From Deroplatys truncata (taxonomy: Eukaryota; Arthropoda; Insecta; Mantodea; Mantidae), in assembly GCA_030765065.1 (NCBI GenBank), contig CM060989.1:63192001-63256000 (forward strand): DNA of 64,000 bases. Reading direction: 5' to 3'. The translations under genes and the position numbers were made by a program. The notes under the pieces were generated by a model. The model did not search any database, was not told the DNA's origin, and worked only from the letters and a program-made list of their open reading frames with translations. Of this stretch, positions 35,653 to 47,827 are shown one piece after another. Position 1 is the first letter of the stretch. Each line of letters begins with the position of its first letter.

Positions 35653-36260
35653 CAGGTGTCCATTAAATTTCTTTACATTTTGAAGAAAAAATCCACTAAA
35701 GGAAAAGGACGAGACATGTACACGTATTAAAGTGTTTATCAATAGTAATATGTGTAATGCAGGTATACGGTAAAGAAAGGGAGAACTCACATTCAAAATG
35801 GCTATTCCCCAAGAAAAGGCACAATTGTGGTGTGGTTCACTAAAACAAAATTGGACACGGAGACTCAGCGAAACTTCAGGACTAAGTATGGGGGGAATCC
35901 CACCATCACTACATCAATTCGTGAATGGCACCAGAAATTCATGAAGACAGGTTCAGTTTTGGATAAAGGAGTGGACGAAAACGGGTATCAGAGGAATCCA
36001 TCGAACGAATGAGACAGGTCTTTCAGCAATCTACATCCAAATTGATTCGCACTGCTGCCAGACAGTTGCAGCTACTACGATCAACAATCAACAATTTCGA
36101 CTTGATATCCTTCGTGCAACCAATGCCCATATCGAGGTTTATTAAGTGATGAAAAACACTACAATATATACTGCATCTAAGTGACTTAATTTCCATATAT
36201 TTATCTTTTTATGCATTTCGAATAAGTATTTAAAATTATAAAGAGACATTATGGACAACC
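35653..36260 (+). mobile_element. Internally deleted Tc1/mariner-like element
   Basis: The left end CAGGTGTCCATTAAATTTCT and right end AGAGACATTATGGACAACC are diverged inverted repeats, each next to TA. Inside, an HTH-type N-terminus (MVWFTKTKLDTETQRNFRTK, IREWHQKFMKTG) joins abruptly near 36095 to a transposase C-terminus (RLDILRATNAHIEVY). The catalytic core has been deleted. Confidence 0.7.
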
Positions 36261-36261
36261 T

Positions 36262-36986
36262 ATATATACAGGTGTTTTCAAACAATTTTCCAGCTCATCA
36301 TCTTGAAAGCAACATGTTCCCTAAAGAGATTTTGCTTTTATGCCTAAAAGCAAACAACTTTTGTCTGAAACAACTTTTTTAAACAAACCCTTATTTAAAA
36401 AGTATGAAGAGAAACCTAATGTCTGTATTTAAATTCGTTTATATTCTGTTAAATTCAGACCCTCTTTTTTGGAGCACACAAAGTGGCTTACAGACTGGAC
36501 GACCCTGACTGTCTGCTTGATGGTGTCAAACTGGTATCGAATCAGAGTACTTCACCCTAAGGTACAGCTCCGCTCCACTTTAACAAGCATGTTCATCTGG
36601 TTGAAGCTTACAACCTTACACTTTCTGCATTTGCCTTCTGAGCCTACAGGGCACCTTTCTCAAGAATTTCTAGAAACGTTTCAACATGAAGCGTTGGGAG
36701 TCTTCCCTTGTAAGTTAGACAAGAAAATGACCAATTTCCTAACTCGGAAATGCAACCATTGATTGATTATTGTCTGAATAAGATGGAAATTTGCTGTTAA
36801 GTTACTGGAACAGATGTGGGGAAGACAAAGATTTTCAGATGCTACACTAAATTCAAACCTCAGTAGCTCTAAATGATAAGGGACTAAAGTCACTGAGAGA
36901 TACGATAACTCAGCAAATTACAAAGGATTTGGCTACAACTTTCTTGCCCCTATGGGAGGTGGGAATTAGTTTACGTCACAGTAATG
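36262..36986. other. No recognised gene or repeat
   Basis: The frame 36469-36762 (plus) has no motif I can name. Confidence 0.35.
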
Positions 36987-38026
36987 CAGGGTGCCAATTA
37001 AGTCCCAATACATTTTTCGTAAAACGTAAATTTGGATTATAAGATACGTCACAATGTTGACTATTTAAAGAATCACAATTGTGGAGTTTTGTAGGTGACA
37101 AAACCTATGAAGAGGTACAGAGACTCTTCGAGAGGAAGTACCAGAAAGACGACCTTAAAAGACGTACAGAATCTGTAGCTGGACGACCACCGGTCAGCCC
37201 ATAACGTGCAGAGAAGGTGAGGGAGAACGTCGAAAAAATCTCCAAAGGCATCCACTCCAGTCATGAGTTAAACATCCCAAAATCCACAATATGAAAAAAT
37301 CTTCACTGCACTACACATCCAGATGCTTCCCAAGCTAGAGGATGAAGACCATCCTGCACGAGCAGCCACGTGTCATGATGTGTTACACGCTGTAAACGAG
37401 GAGAACCTGATGACTCATGTTCTGTTCATTGATGAAGCGGCGACGTTAACAGACACAATTGCAGGAACTGGGCAGATGAGCAACCAAATGAATTCAGCGA
37501 GTGGCAACAGGACTCTCCCAAAGTCAATGTGTGGCTTGATCCCATGAAAGGTAAAGTTTATGGCCTTTTCATCTTTGCCGAAAAGACAATTACCTGGATA
37601 TGCTGCAGTTGTTCCTGGAGCCATAATGGCAGGATTATCCTTGCCCTTGTCATTTATTCATCAGCTAGATGGGGCTATCTGAAAGAGACCTTTCCTAATT
37701 GGTAGATCGGAAGAGCTGCGGATCGCATGTGGGCTCCCCGTTCCCCCGACCACACTCCCTTTGACTTTTTTGCATGGGGTTTCATTAAGAGTCAAGTTTG
37801 CTTTGCAGGGTGCCAGATGTGAAAGAGTTGAAACAACGAATAAGAACGGCATGCTTGCTAATAACTCCTCAAATCTTACGGCGCGTGTTCCGTACAACCA
37901 CAAGGCAATGGAAACTGTGTTGAACTGCATTAGACTTTATAAGGCCCTACTCTATCCTTGAATAATCTTAATTAGTTGTAACAGACCAGGTACATGAAGA
38001 TGTATTGGGACTTTATGGGCACTCTG
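36987..38026 (+). mobile_element. Tc1/mariner-superfamily element, decayed
   Basis: The ends CAGGGTGCCAATTAAGTCCC and GGGACTTTATGGGCACTCTG form inverted repeats with AAGTCCCAATACAT in common. A transposase relic fills 37075-37960. TA follows the right end; the left target base pair is unclear. Confidence 0.8.
37075..37960 (+). pseudogene. DDE transposase relic
   Basis: The N-terminus resembles YEEVQRLFERKYQKD and a RPPVSP linker. VLFIDEAATLTD carries the first catalytic Asp and WAPRSPDHTPFDFFAWGFIK the third; the second-Asp region is reduced to a QLDGAI-like remnant near 37665. TPQILRRVFRTTTRQW closes the protein. Many stops and shifts are present. Confidence 0.75.
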
Positions 38027-38029
38027 TAT

Positions 38030-38767
38030 AAGAGTTTCTGTGCGAGCAGCGGTTTCGACTGTTAAAGATATTGCATTTTAAACGCCACGAAATGTGGTGA
38101 GATTTTATTTTGTGCGTGTTTAGTTTATCTACTCCTAAAAGTCTTCAAAGCTTAAGTTTAAATCTCCTAACTTGTACGTTATTGAGGAACATGAGATGTT
38201 GTCTATGAAATTCTTGAACTGTCAGTTTGCTTTGTTGGGACGACGGGGAAATTAAATTTAAAACGCACTTCACTGTGTACCTGCCCGATACAGATGACGT
38301 GGTCCTTTTGTTAGCATCTTGCAATCCCTTGACTCACCATGAGCAGAAACCTACATTCCAACCACCTCTCACAAAGACAAGCAATGCTTGTCTATATGCC
38401 CATGCATTGTTTGTTTCAGTTATGCGTTGTTCAATCAAAATGGTCACTGCTGAAATACAGACCGTACAATTGTTCAAACCATTACAAACCGCTTGGCAGG
38501 AAAATCGAGAAGGGTTTGAAAGATGCTTAGCTGCACAGCATTACTAGAGACAGGCGAAGCGTGAAATTTGCTTTTCTAAACCATGCTTGCTACCATTACG
38601 GGAACAGATATTTTTACGTTTTGCATTGTGTAGAATTCAATGCATGCAATAAAACAGCTTCACATGTTATACTGTTTTGGTAAAAATCTTCACATTTTGT
38701 ATGATTTATGACTTCTTAGCTTTTATAATGATTTCAGTTAGCAATGAGCCAGTCTTTCCAGATATTC
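38030..38767 (+). other. No recognised gene; one 106-codon frame
   Basis: The frame 38227-38547 (plus) encodes a protein starting MLCWDDGEIKFKTHFTVYLP. It has no motif I recognise and no supporting splice or polyadenylation context, so it is listed only as unassigned. Confidence 0.25.
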
Positions 38768-38769
38768 TA

Positions 38770-40021
38770 CGAGGGGCACTATTTATATTTTGAGCCTTGG
38801 CAACCCTGAATGTTGTAGGTGCCATCTGACGTTTCCAATGGAAAATTTTTGACCATATCCTACTTCAAACATTTTGTAAATAGAGCGTATTTGTTTCATT
38901 TACACTAACTTGAAAATTGTGTGTCAACAAAAACATGGAATTAACTCGTGAAAATGTTCGTGCAATGATTTATTACGACTTTCGACGTGGATTATCAAGA
39001 CAAGAGTGCATCGATCAACTAACTTCCACATTTGGTGACGAAGCTCCATCCTTTGCCACTGTGAAACGCTGGTATAACGAATTTAATCGTGGCCGCCGTT
39101 CGCTCAATGAAGAAGTTCGTGAAGGTCGTCCAAAATCAGTTGTGTCAGAAAACATATACTGTGCAAAAACTAATAATGAAAGATCGTCATGCGACATATT
39201 GTGAGATTGAGGCAACCCTAGGCATTAGTTCCACCACCATATATAAAATATTGCATGATTATTTAGCCGTGAAAAAGGTTTGCTCTTGTTGGATCCCACA
39301 TAATTTGACGCAATCTCAAAAAGATGCTCGCGTCGATTGGTGTACAAAATCCTCAAGAAATACAATGGCGGTGCCTCAAAAGACGTATATAAGATTGTAA
39401 CAGGTGACGAATCATGGATCTATGCGTATGAGCCGGAACGTAAACAGCAGTCGACTGTATGGGTGTTCAAGATGAAGCAAATCCAACAAAAGTTGTTCGC
39501 ACTTCGAAGCAAATGGTCACCTGCTTTTTCAGCAAAACTGGCCATGTGGCAACAGTGCCTTTAGAGGAACGTAAAACGGTCAATGCCGAATGGTACACAA
39601 CCATTTGTTTGCCGGAAGTCTTCGGTGAAGTAAGGAAAACCAACAAGAACCGTAGGATCGTTCTTCATCACACACATCTAGTCTAACAACAGAGTATTTG
39701 AAGACTCAAAAAATCGAATTGATCGGTCATCCGCCACACAGATCTGATTTGGCACCCAATGACTTCTTTTTGTTCCCGAACATCAAGAATAAATTCCGTG
39801 GACAACGATTTTCGTTGGCAGTAGAAGCCGTTGATGCCTTCAAAAACCATGTTTTGGAGGTGTCTCAAGAAGACTGGAATAAATGCTTTGACAAATGGTT
39901 CAAAAGGATGCAAAAGTGTATTGATCATAAAGGAGAATATTTTGAAAAACAATAAAGCAGTTTTCAATCAAAAATTACTTTGTTTTAATTATTAGGCTCA
40001 AGATATAAATAGTGCCCCTCG
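38770..40021 (+). mobile_element. Mariner element with intact terminal repeats
   Basis: CGAGGGGCACTATTTATATT at the left and AATATAAATAGTGCCCCTCG-type sequence (one mismatch) at the right form about 27-bp inverted repeats, each flanked by TA (38768-38769, 40022-40023). The length of 1252 bp is typical. Confidence 0.95.
38935..39954 (+). pseudogene. Mariner transposase, frameshifted
   Basis: The first frame begins MELTRENVRAMIYYDFRRGL and includes the HTH core FATVKRWYNEFNRGRRSL and a GRPKSVV linker. It shifts near 39150 into ATYCEIEATLGISSTTIYKI, and again near 39340. VTGDESWIYAYEPE has the first catalytic Asp-Glu. Near 39665 the second catalytic motif is damaged (HHTHLV in place of an HHD-type motif). 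HRSDLAPNDFFLFPNIKN holds the third, and the protein ends GEYFEKQ. There are at least three shifts and one stop. Confidence 0.92.
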
Positions 40022-40023
40022 TA

Positions 40024-40737
40024 TTCGGGCAATTTTCTGTGAAACACATTTAGAAAACACAAGCCACTCTTTCCAACAAACCAGGTACAGCTGAGAAAAT
40101 ACAGCACTCCGTCTATGTGAGGTCATGTGCGAAATTAAACGACCTCTATTCTGCTTTTAGTGGCATATTGTAATTAGTATTAAGCAGGGACAAAACAAAC
40201 AATATCTTCTTTTTCTTGTTGTCTAAGTTTAAGGGATTCGCAGTGATTAAAATCTATAAACCCTATGTACTTTGGGTACTGATTTGGTATCGGGAAATTG
40301 ATGAAATGCACGGAAATATCCACGAAATCAAGGTTTTTTTAATAACTACTTTTCCTTGGAGTGTGTGGAATTGTTTTATGTAATGGTTGTTGCTTGAACG
40401 AAGTCACTGGGCCCACCCACAAAATGTGGCTAAATTATTGTCGCCAAAGTACGAAATATGTATTGACGTGGATCATGCGAATTTAGTTGCACAGATCCTA
40501 TGGCTCCGCCCTGTTATCGCTCCATTCCTCTACTTCTAAAAATATATCCTCGGCTACGCTTTGTGGCTTAGGGCCTTCAACGTTGGCAACGCTCCCATGA
40601 TGCTTTGGGTGGGATGCATGAGAAGCGAGTTGTATGCGTGGTTAATATGCAACAAAACAGACAATATTTTCGACCATTATTGTTCTTAATTTACTATATT
40701 GCTATAAAAGTAATAAAGATTAGCAACTAGATGTACC
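40024..40737. other. No recognised gene or repeat
   Basis: No open frame or repeat match was found here. Confidence 0.4.
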
Positions 40738-40739
40738 TA

Positions 40740-42001
40740 GCCATAAATACTGTCACAAAATTTTGGATTGGACTGTAGCCTTTTTTCCAGGTAGCAAGCA
40801 ACAGTTGGGCTGAAGGTTAGCCTTGACTTGTGAAAAAGAAAGATGGAATTTTCTTTGCTTAAGTATGGAGGGGGATGATTACGAAAATAGGGTAGCTCTA
40901 ATTGCCCTGCACAAGGTTGGAATGTCACCACATGAGACTTTCCAAATCCTGCAAAAGCTGAAAATCAGCAAGAGGTTCGTCTATTTTTCGATAGATTCGG
41001 AAAATTCAGCGATGTACTGAGACAGGCAGTGTGAAAGATTGCACAAGGGTTGGTCGTCCTCGCAGTGTGAGAATAGTGGAGGCCTGTATTCGACGAAATC
41101 CTGCCCGGAAGCAGAAAATAATCGTAGGGGAGCTCAACATTTCGCCACGAGAATATCCAGAGTACTTTCTGAAGACCTTGGGGTTAGAGCTTATCGGTGG
41201 AGTACCCGAAATTTTGTTAACACTGCAACTGAAGCAGCAGAGGAAACTTAAATCAAAGCAGCTCCTGAAGGGGTACCCCAACAATTGGCATCGCAGAATC
41301 CGCTTTATGATGAGAAAGTCTTCACCATTGAAGACAGTCTCAACCGACAGAACGATAGAGTATATGCGAACAAATTGTCGAGAAGCTTGTGAGAGAGTTC
41401 CTAAGGTCCGGAGAAGTCACCAGCCCTTTTCAGTCATGGTTTAGTGGGGTTGAGCTATGAGGGGTCCACCAAGCTTCATTTTTTTGTGATAAGGGTCTAA
41501 AAACGAGTGCTAGTGTATAGGTGGAAACTGTTCTGAACCCTCTTGTGAAGAACTTGAGCAACACAATGTTCAACAATGAGCCCTGGACCTTCCAGCAAAA
41601 TTATGCTCCATCTCATACGGCAGGGATAGCACAACAGTGGTTGCAGACCAATGTACCACACTTCATCACCACTATGAGTGACCTTCTGGTGGCCCAGATC
41701 TAAACCTCCTGGACTATAAACTCTGATCAGTGCTAGAGGGAATGGTCTGTAAGAAAATACACCCTTTGAAAGTTTGAAGCGCTCTTTGGTGGCAGCAGTG
41801 AGATTTCCCAATTGACACTCTGCGGCAGATGACTGGCCAAAGAGGCTCCATGCCTGTGTGCGTGCTAATGGTGGGCATTTTGAAGTCTGAATGGTGCAAA
41901 CTGTGAATAATGTATGTGTTTATAACATATTAAAAGGATATTGAAAAATCTCAAACCATACTTCATTTATTTGGAAAATAGTTTGCGACAGTATTTATGG
42001 C
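40740..42001 (+). mobile_element. Mariner-like element with GCCATAAATACTGTC ends
   Basis: GCCATAAATACTGTCACAAA and its inverted partner GCGACAGTATTTATGGC are the termini; TA lies at 40738-40739 and 42002-42003. It is 1262 bp long and lies less than 0.8 kb beyond the ZIP11-like stop codon. Confidence 0.93.
40868..41890 (+). pseudogene. Mariner-superfamily transposase, heavily mutated
   Basis: The N-terminus YENRVALIALHKVGMSPHET is followed by a frame break, KDCTRVGRPRSVR, ACIRRNPARKQKII, KQLLKGYPNNWHRRI and an RTNCREACERVPKVRRSHQP segment. The second catalytic position reads QQNYAPSHTAG, with Asn where Asp is expected. The third motif (near LNLLDYKL) is in a shifted frame. At least five interruptions are visible. 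Confidence 0.82.
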
Positions 42002-42765
42002 TAGACTAGATATGTGTATCATGTGTATAGTGAAACTGGAACCTTTCAAGTATAAAATGTTTTGGCTTTAAAATATATGTTTTATAATATTTTGGGATAT
42101 TTTCCTTCAAATTTCACCTGTCTCTAGTCGTTACACGGGATATTAATTTGATTTCAATAAACTCTTCTACAAAATGCATAGGCTGCGTATTTCTTGAAGT
42201 ATATGAAAACAGGACGGAGGTACTTCAAGATAGAAAACTCTCCTCGTGACCGTCATACACAAGTTTTTTTTTTCAACAATGAAATAGAAGTATTGCTGTG
42301 TGTGTTGCAAGGCATTGAGGTCGTATGTCGCAATTTCTATTTAGTTCCTCAATCTTCATCATTGACTGAGTATTCCCAGAATCACTGTGGAGATAAAAGT
42401 CCTATAGCAGCTCTTCTTAATGAAACACATTTTGCTAACTAAGAATGACAACCATTACAGGACACTAATGCAAAATCTACGCTAAATTCTTCATTTACCA
42501 ACAAGTAAAAAGATTCAAAACTGACATCCTGGCCAAATGAACACAACCCACATAAAAAACACTATCTATAATTTGTCTGGAAAGGTAACTGGTGTGGTAT
42601 TTAGCCTAATCTGACGTTCTCAATCCTGTATTGTCTAGAAGTACGAGATCGGCGAATCAACTTCTGTGTGCTTTGGTTTGAGGTAATATCTTCTGAAGGA
42701 ACGAGATGCTCTTCAAAGCTGGCGAGATCCTGATATTGATCTCAGTACGTTTTTCACTAAGATGC

Positions 42766-42844
42766 TCAGCCCAGACCAACATCTAGTACCATCATGACGA
42801 TGAAGCCCCAGACAAAACCCCACGTGGCGAGTTTTCCATTTCCA
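42766..42844 (-). CDS. SLC39A11: ZIP11-type zinc transporter, terminal coding exon with stop
   Basis: On the minus strand a TTTCAG acceptor is followed by one base that completes the split Ser codon of the exon at 60638-60796, then 25 sense codons and TGA. The peptide starts SGNGKLATW and ends in FIVMMVLDVGLG, the C-terminus expected of ZIP11 proteins (last transmembrane helix). The two exons join in frame with no missing residues, which strongly supports both. The 3' UTR would run toward lower coordinates; I see no clear polyadenylation signal before the transposon that ends at 42001. On the intron side a mariner relic begins only about 50 bp upstream of the acceptor. Confidence 0.88.
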
Positions 42845-42894
42845 CTGAAACAACAAAAGAGAGCTGTGTGAATAACTTGCAGTACTTATTGCAA

Positions 42895-43385
42895 GGTAAT
42901 CCGGGAAGTAACGACCGAAGGCATTTATTGTTATTGTGCATTCTGTGCTTGATCAAACGTACTGTCCTGCCGACTTTGAGGCGAGAGATGCTACTCGATT
43001 ATTGAATGCTGGGAAGTTGAAACCTGCAAAATTTACCGTCAACTACAGGAAGTGTAAAGTGTAATGAACGAAAAAACTGAGAAAGTGGCGTGAAATGCTC
43101 AACAACTCAACCCGGATGTCCACTGATTACAGATGAATTAAAGAATCAAGTGAGCAATAAAATCGTGCACGACAGACGTGTAACCTTAATTTCTTTCTCA
43201 AACATTTCCTGTTCTTTGCTTGGTGCCAATAAGTCCGAACATCTTGACTTAATGGACTGGCGACAGCCGACTTCAACATGTGAATTCTTAAGCTCGTGGA
43301 CAGATATAACACATGCTTAAACAAAACGAAATGCTTTTTTCCTTCAATCTATTAAAGCCAAACGGTCGTTACTTCCTGGATAACT
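42895..43385 (+). mobile_element. Mariner-derived short element next to the ZIP11 exon
   Basis: GTAATCCGGGAAGTAACGACCG (22 bp, positions 42896-42917) is inverted relative to CGGTCGTTACTTCCTGGATA at about 43362. The interior carries only the transposase N-terminus in several frames: CPADFEARDATRLLNAGKLK, then LITDELKNQVSNKIVHDRRV. Confidence 0.7.
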
Positions 43386-43488
43386 CTCGTACAATGGGAA
43401 GACAATGACGTTCGTTCATGAGGGGTTCTGCTTGATCAACAGTAAACTTTGTCAGCAGATTTGTCAATGTGCTGTAATGAAAAAAAAA

Positions 43489-44278
43489 TCTGATGTGTTA
43501 CACTCACATGACTTTCTCTACTCTTGTACAAACTATTTTTACAAACGCTTATTCTCCATATACTTCATCTTAATCGAGATGCTAATTTTCTTGTAGATGC
43601 AAGGGGAATTGATAGGCTTTAAGCTATAGTCAAACATTTTAAGAGGTGGTTGCTATGTGGAGTATTCCATTCTCTTTGCATTACTAGGGCAAAAAAATGA
43701 ATAACGAATTTGACAAAAAGTATTTAAGAGAATAACAAGCAATTGCTCGACAATGGTTCACTCAACAAAAAAAATGCATGACATAAATTGTATATTTTAA
43801 CGCAATCTACATTTTTGTGTAGTAAAAATTTGTGTATCTCTTATGGTTTACCAGTTATGCAAAAGTCGTTCACAATGAAGAATACTTTTGGAGACATTCA
43901 TAGAAAATTCGAGATATACATTTCATTTGTCATGAAAATATCTTAAACATATAATATTTTAATCAAAATCGTTAGACCTATTTTTGAGAAAATTAAAATT
44001 TTAGAAAAATGTTCCATGTAAAGGGTAATTTGGGGTGGGGACATTTTCTTGAAAACCTTTGTGTCGCATCTCTGGAAGATACTGAACCTAAATACCAAGT
44101 TTGGTGTTTATCCGACTGCTCGTTTCTGAGTTATGCTGTTCAGACACAGACATGTTTCCAAAAATACTTTTTGGATTCAGGGAGTCTCAAAACATATATT
44201 TCCGGTGAAATCTCGGTATCGAATTTTTGGGTGGAATACAATACTTCCCCTACTTACTATACGTAGTAGAGAAAGTAA
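43489..44278 (+). repeat. A-run element (type A), near full length
   Basis: From TCTGATGTGTTACACTCACA to GTAGTAGAGAAAGTAA, preceded by an A8 run. The CA tract is almost absent (CAGACACAGACATG), and the 85-codon frame at 44009-44266 is open. Confidence 0.92.
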
Positions 44279-44971
44279 AAATTTCAAATAGAAAACATTT
44301 CAGATAATTACCATGTTATAGGGTATCCAAGAGAGAGATAGATGTTGAAGTTTCAGGTTAGTATTCTGTGCGAAGCAAGAGCCAATATATCTCTCTCAAG
44401 AAACTGTCTTTCAACTCTATACATTCGGAACAACCACTATGCCTGTGAAAGACAGGTACGTCGCGGGCAAGAATGGTATTGTGCATTCCTCTGGTGCGAT
44501 TATACGGATTATCTCTTGACTGCTCAAGTAAATTATAGACTTTGAGACCCGAGAATGGGTCCTAACATAAACAAAGCACTTAGATTCACTCCGCGCTTGA
44601 CATCTCGTGAACGCATGGTGGAGCTGCTTCTCTCACTCACCTGTTTACTTTCGGGAGCTCAGGAAACTGCCACCGTTACCTCGCAATGTTATATTAACCA
44701 CGTGCTATGTTTCACTGCACCAGCACTGACTTAAAGATATACGTACCCCTATACTTGATAGGCTTAATGTAATAATTCAATAATGGATGAAGAAATGTTA
44801 TGAAATATATTTTATTACAAACAGCACCTTATCTACGGTAGGGACTCATTGCTTAAGAAAAAGTAATGTACCTTGAAACGTAAGTACTTTTCATAAAGTA
44901 GTAAAAAAATTAAATTGAGTTTTATTAATGGGCGCTCTTTAACTGCTGTGGTCCTTAAGAGTCCCATTCTA

Positions 44972-46800
44972 CAGGGTGAATCACCTAAAATTTCCTTCGG
45001 AAATATAAAGCGATATTGATGTGCAGTTTTCGCAGCATTGATTGCTAGTCAGGGGATGATGCATTTAGCCTATAAACAGATTTTAATAATACTGAGAAAG
45101 TGTATATTTTGAGCAAAAACACAATTTTTAAATGGAACAATACCTAGTTATATCAAAAGAATAAAGGTAGGGTAAATTAGAATGTCAATGGCGTTTGTTG
45201 CAAGATTCTAGTGCAAGTGGTTTACGAGAAATCTTATTTTGAAACTTTTACGCACCGACACTTGTACAACCTGTGGTAGCACAAACTAAAGAAAAACAAA
45301 AGGGGAATTACAATATTCTGTGGATACTTACAACTAAAGAAAACATAGCCTTTCAAAGGTTATGTTCAAAATGACAACCGGAAGCTTCAATCCACGCTTC
45401 CAGTCTGCTATGGAAAGACTGCTGCACACGTTCTAGCACTTCAGCGGAAATTTCAGAGCATATCATCTGGTGTAGTTGGTGCATCCTTGTAGACAGTGTC
45501 TTTCAGCCTTCCCCACAGAAAAAAAGTCTAAAGGGGTCAGATCCGGTGAACGGGCTGGCCAAGGTACAGGTCCTCTTCGTCCAATCCAACGATTGGAAAC
45601 AATCCGTTAAGACAAGCTGTAGTACTTCGTGCACTATGGGCTGGACAGCCATCATGTTGGTACAACATGTTCCTCCTAGTCTGCAAAGGAACGTCTTCTA
45701 GCATCTGTGGCATATGGTCTGTCAGGAGGCTGGGATACTTGTGCGAGTTCATTGTTCCTTCTATGAACAAAGGGCCTATGAGGTGATGGTTCACTATCCC
45801 ACACTACATGTTTAAACTCCATGGACGCTGACGTTCCACCTGACGAAGCCAACGGGGATTGCCAACAGACCAATAGTGAATGTTTCTGCGGTTTACCTGG
45901 CCATGATAAGTAAGATACATGATGAATCTGGAGTAACATGTTTTAATGCCCATGTACAAAAGTTAACACCATTCTCAAAATCGTTTCCATGCAGCTCTTG
46001 ATGGAGAGAGATGTGATAGGGATGGAACCTATGTCGATGGAGAATGCGCAATACACTTGCCTGACTTATGCCACTTCCACGTGCGATTGTGCGGGAACTA
46101 ATTCGCGGATCTACTGCAACGGCAGCCAAAACATTAATTTCTGCCTCATCTCCAGTCACGTGTTTGTTTCTGTTACGTTTTCTAGGTGTTACAGTACCAC
46201 TTTCACGTAATTGGTTGAAGAGGTTGATAAATAATTGCCGAGATGGTTGACGTCTATTGGAATATGTTTCCGCATTCGCCGTACAGGAACGAACTGCATT
46301 CTTCCTACACTCTCCATACACCATGAGCATGTCGGCTTTTTCTACATTAGTAAACCCCATCTTCCAGTCACGACTTACTGCTTGAACTGTCACAAACTAA
46401 CTGACCAGAAAGTCGAAATGCAATCAATGAACAGAAAACACAATGCAAACAAACATAACATCGTACCTAGCAACTAAGCAGGTTGAATGGGACAAACAAT
46501 TGTCGGGGTGGAAACTTTTAAAAATACGATTTCTCGTAAACCACTTGCAGTAGAATCCTGCAACAAAGACCATTGGCATTCTAATTTACCCTACCTTTAT
46601 TCTGTTGAAGTAACTAGGCACTGTTCCATTTAAAAAATGTATGTTTGCTCAAAAAATACACTTTCTCAGTATTATTAAAATCTGTTTATAGGCTAAATGT
46701 ACGAGCCCCTGACTACCAACCATTGCCGTGAAAACTGCACATCAATAGCCCTTTCCATTTCCGATATATTTGTGGTGCAAGTTTTAGGTGATTAACCCTG
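44972..46800 (-). mobile_element. Tc1/mariner-superfamily element with ~300-bp inverted repeats
   Basis: The ends CAGGGTGAATCACCTAAAA and TTTTAGGTGATTAACCCTG begin inverted repeats that stay recognisable for about 295 bp (44972-45270 and 46505-46800), including TTTAGCCTATAAACAGATTT on both arms. TA flanks both ends. The length is 1829 bp. Confidence 0.95.
45353..46393 (-). pseudogene. Transposase of the long-TIR element, frameshifted
   Basis: Start ATG at 46393. The N-terminus has ADMLMVYGECRKNAVRSC, an HTH-type region of the kind often annotated DUF4817. RKRNRNKHVTGDEAEINVLA and GISQASVLRILHRHRFHPYH follow. After a shift near 45900 the first catalytic Asp is in FADEATFTNHG, PRWLRQ and IEGTMNSHKYPSLL follow, the second Asp is in YQHDGCPAHSARSTTA and the third in DLTPLDFF. 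The C-terminus ends SGCHFEHNL-stop at 45353. Only two or three shifts are needed, so it is comparatively young. Confidence 0.88.
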
Positions 46801-47710
46801 TATATTGGGCGTGAATGACCGGTAATTTTGCTCAGAGGTCTCTTTATTAGGCTTGAGGTTCTTTTACGTGCCGTGAATTTAAGACACGGGACCACCGGTT
46901 TTACTTCCCTTCCGAAGGAAGCCTTGCTAAGGATTTTTACTCCTGAGAACATCCATAGCCCTGTGCCGGGTTTGAACCCGTGACCTCGGGCTGGCATGGT
47001 AACCACTAAACCACGCAGGACAACAGAATGTAGTCCATTTTGCCTTAAATACTACATGTCAATGCCTTTTCAAGCTCCCGCCTCCACTGTCTTCCTCGCA
47101 CTGGAAACATTATTCACAGACCACGAGTTGCTTCCTATTTTAATTTAATGACATCCTTCACAGCAAGTGCATCATAACGCTCAAACAGTTGAATTTATTA
47201 AAAATTATAGTTTTCACCATTTTAAGGGCTTCGCCACTTCTTTATTTAATTACACTGTTCTAATCTATGTACTTAGCCATGATCGCAACATAAACAATAC
47301 TGCATTAGGACGACCGTTGCTTCGCTCCAGTAAACAATGCGCAAATAACGACGGCTGTGCTAATAAATAGAAGCTAATTATTTACGTTATGTTGAAATGA
47401 AACGATTCTTAAAATACAACTTTATTATTTGAAGTATAAAACGAGTGATAATACACGCAGTGTGGTAACGGTGGCTTCAGCTCTTTGAAGTGGAATCTAT
47501 TTACATAAATTATAAGTAGATTTTCAACAGAATTATGTAATGTTTCACACAAAACTTTAACTTGCAGGGCATAAATCGTTTTACACTGCAGTAAACCATG
47601 TGGTAGCTATAAACTGTATATTAGATCGCAGAACATTTTTATTTTTATTTATTTTTTAATTTACCAACAGTCGCTCAGTGCACTATGTTAGATAGGCATA
47701 TGAGAACACT

Positions 47711-47822
47711 ATACAGGGTGGACCATTTAAGTTGAGACTGTACAGTATCTCCAAAACTAAGTGTTGTAGAAAGAAATGACTTTGATAAAAGTTGCTTGAT
47801 TATGGGGGAAAGTATGCCACTA
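47711..47822 (+). repeat. Left end of a TIR transposon (ACCATTTAAGTTGAGACTG)
   Basis: ATACAGGGTGGACCATTTAA and about 90 further bp match 53965-54130 in reverse and part of 51505-51600. A type-A copy follows at once, so only this end remains here. Confidence 0.7.
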
Positions 47823-47827
47823 TTTTT

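Larger units (their letters stand above)
44908..47020 (-). repeat. SINE family S2 split by a Tc1-like element
   Basis: The tail part (44908-44969) and head part (46803-47020) join as CCATTCTATATTGGGCG, exactly the uninterrupted family sequence, once the transposon and one TA are removed. The head shows GTGGTTTAGTGGTTACCATG (A box) and GGGTTCAAACCC (B box). Confidence 0.93.

Noticed and set aside
38227-38547. 106-codon frame as a host gene
   Set aside because: No recognised domain, no exon boundaries, and no second line of evidence; left as unassigned.
39683-39967. 94-codon minus-strand frame
   Set aside because: Antisense shadow of the mariner transposase C-terminus encoded on the plus strand.
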